A DNA stretch of 64,000 nt from Biomphalaria glabrata (lineage: Eukaryota > Mollusca > Gastropoda > Planorbidae). Positions 21,101 through 31,300 of the stretch are shown piece by piece. The DNA lies in NCBI RefSeq assembly GCF_947242115.1, contig NC_074711.1:33223102-33287101 (forward strand). The letters are read 5' to 3'. A model generated the notes under the pieces. That model saw only the letters and a list, made by a program, of their open reading frames with translations, had not been told where the DNA came from and did not search any database. The first letter of the stretch is position 1. Every line of letters starts with the position of its first letter. A program made the position numbers and the translations under genes.

Positions 21101-23009
21101 GGGGAACTTTATCTACTTTTACTTAGTTATTGATAACATTAAACACAGAATATATTTAAGAAATGTGCCATAATTTAGAAGAAAGAAATGAAGTTCTTTT
21201 GAATTTAATTTTATCTTTTTCAAATAAATATTTATTGTGCATATTCTAGTAAAAAAAAAAGTATATTTTGAAAAGGTGTAAGGTAAGGCCATGCATTAGT
21301 AGGCCCTACATGTCGAGCACGCCACAAGAGGACACCTTTTAACCACAACTGTATAGCCAACTGTAAGTGTTAAGGTATTGTCATTAAAAAAATAATTAAA
21401 GTAGCTGACCCATCGAAATTCGGATATTTAATAAAAATCTTTATTGTGGGGTCCACTTTCTTGTGGAGGTCACGTGACAGTAGCTCCACCTGCCCTTTCC
21501 CCTGATTCGGCGTTGCTCTAAGGTGCTACAAGTTTCGACTTCACATCAACTTATGCACACCTTTTGTTCGTTTTTACAGTAAGCATTTTTGTGTGGGGGG
21601 GGGGGGGCATCTTCAAGACAAAAAGATTTTAAAATCCAGCTATCTCAAGAGATGAAAAACAAAATCTTTAAAAAAAAAGTGCGTTAGGGCGGACACTTTG
21701 ATCACATTTTAATGCCAATGGTATGCCACTTTATTTATTAGTTTGTTATTCTACTAGCTGAAAAATTTCATTTGATCATTCTTGTCCTAATACCACAACT
21801 CGTTTTCATTTGAAGGGCTCCAATATCTTGTGATTGTCTCAGAATATAGAAATGGAAGAAAAATGAGCTCTGACCGAAGTTCTGGATAGTTCGAGACTGC
21901 AATGATTCCAAACAATGTTCCACTGCTACCTGACCCTCAAACCACTGTAATCTTTTTTTTTTCCGATTTATTCAATTTTGGAAAAGTTTACATTGCCAAA
22001 AACACACACAAGATAAACTAAACAGGTTTCATGCTCTAATTACAAGAAAAGTAAAACTTGTTCAGAAATTGTTCATAGTTTATGCGTTCATTTTGGTTGT
22101 CTATTTCCTCGCTCTAGATACATAATCCTCATACATCCAACATGGGCTTACATCTAGACACATGAAAGTCCTCCTACACCCCACATGGGCTTACATCTAG
22201 ACACATGAAAGTCCCCCTACACCCCACATGGGCTTACATCTAGACACATGAAAGTCCTCATACACCCCACATGTGCTTGCATCTAGACACATGAAAGTCC
22301 TCCTACACCCCACATGTGCTTACATCTCACACGAAACGAAATGTTTGGGCTTGGGATTTTTGAAGGTTACTTTCATAATGACTATTAAGTCCAACATTTG
22401 TGCGGCGACACATAATACAAAAAGTTTTTTTTTACGAATGGCTTGTTCTCATTACTCACCCACTGTAATCTCTTTCAAGTCTTGCTGAGACGATGAAGAT
22501 TTAGGTGTTTCTTGAAGCCCAGGACGCTCTCCTGTTCTCTTTACAATGCTCTCACTAGTATTGATAAACGTTTTTTTTTTCTGGTTTAGAAAATTTTATT
22601 ATTGTTTTAAAATTAAATTTGATTAATTAAACAATAAAATTTGAAAATCTTTTATTAAGTCATATGATCAAAGGGAATCTATCCATATAAAAAAACAAAA
22701 TAACAAATAGCTACCATGAGTTTATTTCCTTGCTAGCCGCTGCTATGGTGTCTTGTGGAAACTCAGCGTAAACATATTGACTAATATTACATTTGTTTTC
22801 TTTCACTTTAAATGTAGCAAACCACCTGATATAGGTTTTGGCGGAGATTGTGTATTATTAAATATACATTTTATTTCTGGTTCCAGACCATGGGCAGCAA
22901 AGGCTGGGAGCTGGCTTGTATCCTGGAGACTTCCAACATTTCAATCACTGGCTTCGCTTCCTACTATATGAAAGTTTTACTATTTTTTCAGAGAAAGCTT
23001 AATCGATAG
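11900..23009 (+). CDS. Raftlin-like protein, complete five-exon gene
   Basis: Exons 11900-12145, 16833-17130, 18191-18405, 20059-20238 and 22887-23009 join in frame to about 353 aa; all introns are GT-AG. The start is set at the second in-frame ATG because it gives MGCCYSN, a myristoylation (Gly2) plus palmitoylation (Cys3/Cys4) signal as in raftlins, and its context is good (A at -3, G at +4). The ATG 12 codons earlier would bury that signal. Raftlin-type motifs follow in order: GYRLLSFYHIPGQGRRKGFF (residues about 73-90), CDWQGTMDRYLQQGFKLIEI (exon 3) and GWELACILET with LLFFQRK at the end. Vertebrate raftlins organise lipid rafts and help receptor signalling and uptake at the inner plasma membrane; the snail role is inferred. 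It is shorter than vertebrate RFTN1/2 and lacks their long polar tail. A paralogous last exon lies upstream at 4950. Confidence 0.75.
12744..12992 (+). pseudogene. Diverged copy of part of the arrestin-like gene's last exon
   Basis: Co-linear with 26254-26502 on the same DNA strand. Shared tracts are 'ttggtcatttaatttatgt', 'acttgatcagt', 'gacattttc', 'ggaatatc' and the end 'atagttggtcgac' then 'ttacagcagaaa'. The gene copy has three 51-bp units; this copy has four 42-bp units lacking the 'ccttgcttt' stretch. It lies in raftlin intron 1 with no exon context, so it is read as a duplicated gene fragment. Both copies run antisense to the arrestin-like protein on the plus strand. Confidence 0.75.
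12784..12955 (+). repeat. 42-bp tandem repeat, 4 copies
   Basis: Each unit runs 'cttctagaacttgatcagta' through 'gacattttctgtggaatatct'. It lies inside the duplicated gene fragment. Confidence 0.85.
13656..15336 (+). mobile_element. Helitron-like element, non-autonomous
   Basis: Begins TCTATATTATAAAGTAG directly after an A (13655) and ends CTAG directly before a T (15337), the A|T insertion pattern of Helitrons. A GC-rich palindrome gacccgcgggtc sits about 15 bases before the CTAG end, as the 3' hairpin should. A short tatg microsatellite follows the 5' end. The 1.7-kb body contains three or four diverged internal repeats (around 13970, 14220, 14770 and 15040) and no Rep/helicase frame. Confidence 0.6.
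16190..16400 (-). repeat. Family A repeat, partial copy
   Basis: Reverse-oriented terminal part: 'gtctgtctgtctgg', 'acgttatttctccca', 'gaaactttgcac' and 'caattattcggaattaatta' match the inverted ends of the other copies. Confidence 0.5.
16455..16540 (+). mobile_element. tRNA-like SINE head
   Basis: 'tatagctcagttgctagagtg' resembles a tRNA D-arm/box A and 'cgaatttgaattca' a decayed box B, at tRNA-like spacing and followed by an unrelated tail. It is not a functional tRNA because the acceptor stem does not pair. Confidence 0.5.
16833..17130 (+). CDS. Raftlin-like gene, exon 2
   Basis: Acceptor ttgctcag, donor GTGAGT, phase 0 in and phase 1 out. Encodes GRRKGFFTPTLITTFQGIFC through LKRSWRPQLP, the residues between the two halves of the raftlin core. 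Confidence 0.75.
17830..18050 (-). mobile_element. Non-LTR retrotransposon ORF2 tail, family C
   Basis: On the minus strand the peptides LMHSQLHRAGHVCGMKDY and IRLFYGQLKKGG are readable. In a shifted frame GGQRKRFRGTFKASLKALS follows. These are the familiar C-terminal motifs (QLRWAGHV.RM / RLFYGEL / GGQ.KR..DTLK) of RTE-like LINE ORFs in molluscs. At least one frameshift is present. The region on to about 17480 may be its 3' part. Confidence 0.6.
18191..18405 (+). CDS. Raftlin-like gene, exon 3
   Basis: Acceptor ttattttcag, donor GTAAGC. The two leading bases complete a Ser codon and the exon ends in phase 0. Contains HCDWQGTMDRYLQQGFKLIE, the best raftlin-matching segment. Confidence 0.75.
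19231..19811 (-). mobile_element. Probable solo LTR
   Basis: Bounded by the short inverted repeat TGTTG...CAACA. Read on the minus strand it has an AATAAA signal about 80 bases before the end, as an R/U5 boundary would. No internal region or second copy was seen and no target duplication is evident, so the call is tentative; the age cannot be estimated from one LTR. Confidence 0.35.
20059..20238 (+). CDS. Raftlin-like gene, exon 4
   Basis: Acceptor taatccag, donor GTTTGT; 60 codons, phase 0 at both ends. Encodes ASFCSGQVEIGSKWFFEKP through KTKAEWEPVIQ. Confidence 0.7.
20272..20747 (+). mobile_element. hAT-family MITE with 8-bp target duplication
   Basis: Begins cagtgatacccaa and ends ttgggcatcactg, imperfect inverted ends. 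It is flanked by ctctatgc (20264-20271) and ctctatac (20748-20755), an 8-bp duplication with one mismatch as expected for hAT. Subterminal 'acggcccgcgg' and 'ggcccgcaggacgag' blocks are present. It lies in raftlin intron 4 just after the donor and has no transposase. Confidence 0.8.
20868..21000 (+). mobile_element. tRNA-derived SINE, family D
   Basis: Box A-like tggctgagtgg and box B-like gattcgaatcc lie at tRNA spacing in 'gcgcggtggctgagtggtaa', followed by a shared body ending in 'acccagctctaaagggtacc'. Minus-strand relatives lie at 36372-36605 and 59105-59290. Confidence 0.7.
22110..22335 (+). repeat. 43-bp tandem repeat, ~5 copies
   Basis: Units run from 'cttacatctagacacatgaa' through 'cctacaccccacatg'. 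In raftlin intron 4. Confidence 0.85.
22887..23009 (+). CDS. Raftlin-like gene, exon 5 (terminal)
   Basis: Acceptor tggttccag, phase 0; 40 codons then TAG. Encodes TMGSKGWELACILET through FFQRKLNR and is paralogous to 4950-5078. Confidence 0.75.
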   Translation, partial: TMGSKGWELACILETSNISITGFASYYMKVLLFFQRKLNR

Positions 23010-23283
23010 ATCTATAGTGCCTATGTATATAGCACTGACATAGCAACCTAGACGCAAAGGTGTTCATTGCGCCGAAGTCCACCACCAATCGTAGCCCATT
23101 CATGCTCTTGTAAGGAAACAATTTTTGTAATAATGTGTTGGCCATAAGACTTGCAATGTTTTATAGTGTTACATAATTTTACTTGAAATCAATGTGTATT
23201 TAATCTCTTAAATTGTCAGTACTGCGTGTCATTAAAATATTTTTTAAAATAATAATAATTATAATATAATAATAATATAATAT

Positions 23284-23308
23284 AATAAATAATAATAATA
23301 ATAATAAA
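23284..23308 (+). terminator. Polyadenylation signals of the raftlin-like gene
   Basis: AATAAA at 23284-23289 and 23303-23308, about 280-300 bases after the stop, within an AAT-rich tract. The choice between them is not determinable. Confidence 0.45.
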
Positions 23309-23584
23309 ATTTAAAAAATCTGAAAGTACTCTACAAGTGTTTATTTTCTGTTTTTTTGCTTATTTTTATTATTTTTTTAAATATTGCTACATTTAGATCT
23401 ATGTACTATTTATGTATTGCTGCACACTGCTACAGCCTGACAGAGCCTGCGGCCCTGCAGATCCCAAACTGTATCGGATACTCCGTTCCTTTGGTCTCAT
23501 CAGCTGCGCGGAGAGGGCTGTGTGGGTGATATTGTTCCGACCATAGACAATGCCCAGGCATTCATCTCGCTTACCATTGGGAAG

Positions 23585-23806
23585 ATATAGCCTTAGACCG
23601 CACTAGTTGGAAAGACGGTGACCAAGAAAGCAATGGACAGCGAGAAAACATGGGCCTCAGCTCTTGAAGAAAAGCGTGTCACACGGAAAATGGCCCGCTC
23701 CTCTACCACCAAAGCGAAAGCCACCTTGACCTGCGACATATGTGGACGGGAGTGTCTCTCCAAACTAGGGCTCCACAGCCATATGAAAAAGTGTTCGAGA
23801 TGAACC
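23585..23806 (+). mobile_element. Non-LTR retrotransposon ORF2 C-terminus with C2H2 finger, family C
   Basis: ALDRTSWK is followed, after a frame change, by VTKKAMDSEKTWASALEEK and a C2H2 finger CDICGRECLSKLGLHSHMKKC, then a stop. This DRT.W ... C..C....GL.SH...C ending is known from RTE-like LINE ORFs in molluscs and arthropods, so it is not an independent zinc-finger gene. It probably belongs with 17830-18050 and 55600-56200. Confidence 0.65.
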
Positions 23807-23809
23807 ATA

Positions 23810-25308
23810 GTCGTTTTACAACTTTAGGAGGCCAATGTATAGAAACATGATTTAAAGTTATGATTTAGAAATTCCATACCGGTATTAACGTTCTCCACTA
23901 TATCAATCAATCACCCAGTGTCGCATTTCTATACCAGTGCTTACAGTGAATGATTTTTTTTAATTTTTGTTAACTTCGTCAACACAATCGTCTAAAATGG
24001 AGATGTTAATGACTGATGAGTCTGTACCTTGAACGTACAGACTTGTACATGAACTTGTGTAAGACTAAATATGTGTACAGATAAATTGAACATTTCAGAA
24101 TGTTTCTATTTGATTTTGACTCCGTACTCCATGCGATCCTTTAACATTTGTAGTGACCAACAGTCTGCTTGTAAGGTGCTGACCAACATATGTACACACA
24201 TGTACACAGTAAGATTTATACAAACCTTTGTTCAAACAAGACAGCGCTACAGTCTTAAAGTTGCAGCTATAAAGCTCGAAGCTTATTGGTATATCGAACT
24301 GCATTTAAACCTACGAGTCTGGCTTGTGTTCAATATTTTACTGAACAAAAAATCGTTTGATCAACTTTATTTTGTGGCTGTTTGAAAATTAAAATTAATT
24401 TGGATCAATAGATGGCTGGTCGTGTGGCTCGTTGTGTGGTAGTCACTCCAGATTGATCAAGACGACACAGAATTCGAACCCTGCCCCTTGCAAATACCCA
24501 AATGATCCTGGAAAGTCGCTATTATTTATATGTGACATTTAGAGACTGCAATTAGTTAATGAAGTGGCGCTGTTTATAACAAATCTTTATTCTCCCCCTC
24601 CATGTAGATGAACATCTGATATTTTCTTTAAAATGGGAATCTAATAAATTCTTAAAATATGATGTAGACTTTCATTCAATCGGTTGTAAAATGATACGAT
24701 AAACATTCCTTTTAAACTTGAATTAGAAAAATTAAAATCAAGATCATATTGACTGCTTTAAATGTATTTTAGATCTCACTTCTTGCTCAATGTATTTATA
24801 CGTAATAATACAATAGGAAATCATATCACATGCATAAAACTTGAGCACAATAAATAAAATACACATTTTATGATAAAATTTTAAAAAATCTGTCTTATTA
24901 AAGTAGGCTACATAAAAAAATCAAGGGAGATCACTAAAAATCCACATGCGGTTTAAAAAAAAATGTGACTAAAATTACATGAAGCAAATTGTTTTCTAAT
25001 AGTCACAGAATAAAAGACTAGCATGCAACTAATGTACAAGTTGGACATTTCTTGCCGAGGCCACTAGCATTGATTTAAAAAGACAACAACTTGTACTGTT
25101 CATTCTGTGTACGTCTGCAACTGAACATTTCGAGACGGCATTAATGTACCAAATGCAAATTTGTAATGGTAAAGTCTATCTGTATTGTAATAGTCAAAAT
25201 TGTAATCAGGACACAGATTAACGATGAACTAATGGCTATCAACGAGCTACTGATGGCCATCTACTTTGTGACAAAGACTACTGATGGCCATCTACAGTTT
25301 GTGGAAGG
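23810..25308. other. Gap between convergent genes
   Basis: Apart from the SINE, it holds no gene. The 3'UTR of the minus-strand arrestin-like gene must occupy its right part. Minus-strand AATAAA candidates (plus TTTATT) occur near 24583 and 24365, but none is decisive. Confidence 0.4.
24411..24545 (+). mobile_element. tRNA-like SINE
   Basis: 'gatggctggtcgtgtggctc' with 'agaattcgaaccctg' at tRNA A/B-box spacing, in the gap between the two convergent genes. Confidence 0.45.
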
Positions 25309-28300
25309 CTAATCCTCAATTGATGGCCACCTACGTAGCTGTTGGTAACGTGGAGGCAGCTGGTTTTGTCCAGGCCAAATATGATTAGCTCTAAATTGAT
25401 TCTGATCAACCCAGTTGGTACCACTGTCTTCACTTTGTAACTGACTGTTTCCATACTGATGTGCCAGATTGTGAGCGTGACTAACGTTGACATCCTGGCT
25501 ATAGCGAGGCATTGCTGCTGGTCCATATCTCGGGTAAGCGGCATGGTTCATTTGAGGTATAAACTGATCGTTGTGGGCAGGATTGTATCTTGGTAACAAG
25601 CCCATACCAGAAATATTTTGATACCCCATCTGCCTTATGTCACTGCCCATTCCTGTTCCACGAACTTGCCTTAATTCGGGGGTGGGTAAGAGTGGTTGCT
25701 GTCTCTGATAGGGGAGAGAAATGACTTCGGACTGTATGGGCTGAGCCTCGTTGTGCATAGACTGTTGCTTGTTTCGCGCACTTTTTGCATACATATTAAA
25801 AGCTGGAGCTGCTGGATTGAGTTGAGTTTTTGACCAAGTTGCAGGTTGACCCCAGTACATCGAGGGCCGAGACAGTATGCTTTCAGAATCACCAAAGTTG
25901 AAGTTGGATGACCAAATGTTTTTTTCATTGTGAGACCAAATGCCCGTGTGTTGGAGTATCATGTTATCAATGATTTGACTGTCCCATAGTGTTTCTTCCT
26001 TTTTCTCAAAGCGTCGTACACCGAAAGGACCGCCACAGCATAATTTTGATTCGAACGTCAAATTTGCATCTGTGTTCACAGGTTCTAATACAATAGGAAT
26101 AAACTTAAACTCTTCAAGTGGAGAGCATCGTCCACTGGGTGGCGTGACTGGGTCATCGTCAAACAAGCCACCCATATCGTCCATTCCAATGCTATTAGCT
26201 GAATCGATTCTGACGCGAAGTTTGTTTGCTTTTTTCTTGTGGTACTTCTGACCTTGGTCATTTAATTTATGTGAGGTTTTCATTGTATGCTTTCGATTGT
26301 TTAAAACTTCTGGATCTTGATCAGTCCTTGCTTTAGACATTTTCCTTGGAATATCGACTTCAGGATCTTGATCAGTCCTTGCTTTAGACATTTTCCTTGG
26401 AATATCGACTTCAGGATCTTGATCAGTCCTTGCTTTAGACATTTTCCTTGGAATATCGACTTCAGGACACATAGTTGGTCGACTTATTACAGCAGAAAAT
26501 TGATTTGGCCTTTTAAGTATTTGAAGACCATGACTCGGCAAGTCCTTTAATCTAGATTTTTTGGACTTGTCAGGATCTTGATTGCCACTGTTTGTTTCTT
26601 CAAGATGCTGATGTTGCCTCCTAGACCCAATATTGAACGTTGGAGGAATCAGGATCCTTAAGTTATCAAAAGGTTGATAACATGTATTCGTTTCTTGATT
26701 CAGAAAACTTGTTTCAGATAACTGACTTCTATTTAGTTCAACAGTTAGAGGTTGATTAGTATATTGAGAGTTCTGGCTACCGTTAGGCATTTGTGCGCTG
26801 GCCAAGTCTGAGGACTGAATAGAAGTTGTATATTCACTATTTATAGTATTAGGATCAGGATACAGTGACTTGGGCTCATTCTCGATGGTGTCAGGTCTAC
26901 TTTGCTCAAAATAGGAGATATTTACTGTTGGCCCAAAAAGTTTAGACTGTGTACGGCTGGTGACTTCTTTGGCGTCTCTTTGTAACCGTGTGTTTGTCTC
27001 TGGAGATCTGATATAAGTAGCCTCGTTTTGGTGATTAACAAGTGATTTTCCATCATGTGTGGCACCTTCAAATAAAATTTTGTTACGAAGCTTTGCAGCC
27101 ATGTCAGTAGAGGCGTTGCCAATCTGTTCTTGGACAACACTGGCCTGATTATTGGAGTATGGAAGCTTTGCAGCCATGTCAGTAGAGGCGTTGCCAATCT
27201 GTTCTTGGACAACATTGGCCTGATTATTGGAGTATGGAAGATTTAAATCACTGCAAAGTTCATTGCTGGCGGGAACATCGGGGGACTTTGATATAGCTCG
27301 GGCTGGTTTGGATAATGGTTTTAGTCTATCTGAAATTTTAAGTTTCTTACATTTTTCAGGAGGGGTCAGTTGATTGAAATTATTTGGTTGATGGCAGGTG
27401 TCACTGACGTTGTGGGGGACATTCAGAGACTCAGTACATTTAGTGACTGAAGTGATGATATTTTCAGCAACAGTTTCATCTGAAGGATTCAAATTTTCAC
27501 TTACTGGTTGCCCAGAGGTTTGTGCTATTTGGTCATATTCTTGACCAGAAGTAGGGGCATGTTTGGTATTTGTTGATTGACCAGCTTGCCCAACAGTTCT
27601 GGCTTGTTTGATAAGATCACAAGTCTTAGCAGTTTTATTTTCCTGTCGACCGATTGACTGCTCGGCCTGAACATTTGGACTAGTTGCAAGAAAAGTTAGT
27701 TCTCGGCTAAAGGTTTCACCAGTACTGGTCAGTGCAAGTTTTCTGATTGCATATGAATTGTTTATTTGAATTAGTCTATCAGATACCTTCAAAGTTTGGA
27801 CATTATTACTTGATCTTAAGTCAGTTTGGGAGGCTTCGAGTTTATCTCCCTTTAGGTTAGATTTCACTTGTTCGAGTTGCCCAGATGCCATATCAGTTTC
27901 GGCTTGTATGACTTCATATGTCTGATTAGATTTGATTTCTATCTGACCAGAGCACTGAGCAATTCTGGCCTGTGTGGGTTGACCAGAGCCTACATTGCTT
28001 CTGGCCTGTGTGGGTAGAGCACAGGTTTTAGAAATTCTGTCATTAATGTATTGTCCTGGGCTTTTAACAGTTTTAGTTTGTCCTGGTTTACGAGGTGACT
28101 CAACAGTATTGGCGTGTTTACGTTCATTACATGTCTCAGTTTGGGTCTGCTTACATTGATTACAAGTCTGAGCGGTTTGGTTCTGCACAAGTTGATTACA
28201 TGTCTCAGTTTGTACCTGGTTAAGTTGAATATATGTCTCAGCAGTTTGGGTCTGCTTAAGTTGATCACATGTCTCAGTTTGGACCTGATTAATTTGATTA

Positions 28301-31300
28301 CATGTCTCAGTTTGTACCTGATTAAGTTGAATATATGTCTCAGCAGTTTGGGTCTGCTTAGGTTCATTCGATGACTCAGCAGTTTGGGTCTGCTTAAGTT
28401 GATCACATGTCTCAGTTTGGACCTGATTAAGTTGAATATATGTCTCAGCAGTTTGGGTCTGCTTAGGTTCATTCGATGACTCAGCAGTTTGGGTCTGCTT
28501 AAGTTGATCACATGTCTCAGTTTGGACCTGATTAAGTTGAATATATGTCTCAGCAGTTTGGGTCTGCTTAGGTTCATTCGATGACTCAGTAGTTTGGACC
28601 TGTTTAATTTCATTCGATGACTCGGCAGTTTGGACCTGTTTAGGTAGATTACATGTTTGGGTATTTTTAGCGTTTTTGTTTTTTATTCGCGTCTTAGATG
28701 TTTTATGGTGTTTGTTTCGATTCAGAGCTTTAACATTTAAGGTCTTCTTCAGTTGATTACATGTCTTAGATGTTTGGGCCTGCTTTAGTTGGCTACACGT
28801 CTCAGCTGATTGTGTCTCGTTAAGTTGATTACATTTCTCAAAGGTTTGCTCTTGCTTAAGTTTATTACATGTCTCATTTTGGTTCTCCTTAAATGGATTA
28901 CATATTTCAACGGTTTGTATCTGCTCAAGTTGATTACATATCTCTGCAGTTTGGGCCTGCTTAAGTTGAATACATAACTCAGCGGTTTGTTCCTGATGAA
29001 GTCGATTACATGTCTCAGCGGTTTGTTCCTGATGAAGTCGATTACATGTCTCATCGGTGTTTTCCTGATTAAGTTGATTACATGTCTCAGCAGTTTGTTC
29101 CTGCTTAAGTTGATTACATGTCTCAGCGGTTTGTTCCTGATTAAGTTGATTACATGTCTCAGCAGTTTGTTCCTGCTTAAGTTGATTACATGTCTTAGCA
29201 GTTTGTTCCTGATTAAGTTGATTACATGTCTCAGCAGTTTGTTCCTGCTTAAGTTGATTACATGTCTCAGCGGTTTGTTCCTGTTTAAGTGGATTACATG
29301 TCTCAGCAGTTTGTTCCTGCTTAAGTTGATTACATGTCTCAGCAGTTTGTTCCTGATTAAGTTGATTACATGTCTCAGCAGTTTGTTCCTGCTTAAGTTG
29401 ATTATATGTCTCAGCGGTTTGTTCCTGTTTAAGTGGATTACATGTCTCAGCAGTTTGTTCCTGCTTAAGTTGATTACATGTCTCAGCAGTTTGTTCCTGC
29501 TTAAGTTGATTACATGTCTCAGCAGTTTGTTCCTGATTAAGTTGATTATATGTCTCAACAGTTTGGGTCTGCTTCAGTTTATTCGATGACTCAGTAGTTT
29601 GGACCTGTTTACTTTGATTACATGTCTGCGTAATTTTAGCGTTTTTGTTTTTTAAACACTTCTTAGATGTTTTATGGTGTTTTCGATTCTGAGCTTTAAC
29701 AGTTGAGGTCTGCTTAAGTTGATTACATGTCTTAGAATTTTGGACCTGCTTAAGTTGACTACATGTCTCAGTAGTTTGTTCCTGATTAAGTTGATTACAT
29801 GTTTCAGTTTGGGTCTGCTTTAGTTGATTACATGTTTCAGTAGTTTGTTCCTGCTTAAGTTGATTACATGTTTCAGTTTTGGTCTGCTTTAGTTGATTAC
29901 ATGTCTCAGCGGTTTGTTCCTGATTAAGTAAATTACATGTCTTAGCGATTTGTTCCTGATTAAGTTGATTACATGTCTCAGTTTGGGTCTGTTTAAGTTG
30001 ATTACATGTCTCACCGGTTTTTTCCTGATTAAGTTGATTACATGTCTCAGCGATTTGTTCCTGATTAAGTTGATTACATGTCTCAGCGGTTTGTTCCTGA
30101 TTAAGTTGATTACATGTTTCAGTTTGGGTCTGTTTAAGTTGATTACATGTCTCAGCAGTTTGTTCCTGTTTAAGTGGATTACATGTCTCAGAAGTTTGTT
30201 CCTGCTTAAGTTGATTACATGTGTCAGCAGTTTGTTCCTGCTTAAGTTGATTACATGTGTCAGCAGTTTGTTCCTGATTAAGTTGATTACATGTTTCAGT
30301 TTGGGTCTGTTTAAGTTGATTACATGTCTCAGCAGTTTGTTCCTGTTTAAGTGGATTACATGTCTCAGAAGTTTGTTCCTGCTTAAGTTGATTACATGTG
30401 TCAGCAGTTTGTTCCTGATTAAGTTGATTATATGTCTCAGCAGTTTGGGTCTGCTTCAGTTTATTCGATGACTCAGTAGTTTGGACCTGTTTACGTGGAT
30501 TACATGTCTGCGTAATTCTAGCGTTTTTTATTTTTAAACACTTCTTAGATGTTTTATGGTGTTTTCGATTCTGAGCTTTAACAGTTGAGGTCTGCTTAAG
30601 TTGATTACATGTCTCAGCAGTTTGTTCCTGCTTAAGTTGATTACATGTCTCAGCGGTTTGTTCCTGATTAAGTAAATTACATGTCTTAGCGATTTGTTCC
30701 TGATTAAGTTGATTACATGTTTCAGTTTGGGTCTGTTTAAGTTGATTACATGTCTCACCGGTTTTTTCCTGATTAAGTTGATTACATGTCTCAGCAATTT
30801 GTTCCTGATTAAGTTGATTACATGTCTCAGCGGTTTGTTCCTGATTAAGTAAATTACATGTCTTAGCGATTTGTTCCTGATTAAGTTGATTACATGTTTC
30901 AGTTTGGGTCTGTTTAAGTTGATTACATGTCTCACCGGTTTTTTCCTGATTAAGTTGATTACATGTCTCAGCAATTTGTTCCTGATTAAGTTGATTACAT
31001 GTCTCAGCGGTTTGTTCCTGATTAAGTTGATTACATGTCTCAGCGGTTTGTTCCTGATTAAGTTGATTACATGTCTCAGCGGTTTGTTCCTGATTAAGTT
31101 GATTACATGTCTCAGTTTGGTCCTGCCTTTTTTGATAACATATCTGAGAATTTTGGACCTGTTGATTACTTGACTGGGTAGTTTTAGCGTGTTTGTTTTT
31201 TTTACGAGTCTTAGTTTTATGGTTTTTGTTTCTACTCTGAGCCTTAACAGTTATGGTCTGTTTAGGTTGATTACAAGTTTCAGAAGTCTTAACCTGTTGG

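Noticed and set aside
23618-23803. Small C2H2 zinc-finger gene
   Set aside because: The context DRT.W and the finger form match the C-terminus of a LINE ORF2.
27990-30974. Plus and minus shadow frames over the Q/N array (ITCLSSLFLLKL, VINLSRNKLLRH)
   Set aside because: Alternative readings of the 36-bp coding repeat; only the frame linked to non-repeat protein on both sides is accepted.
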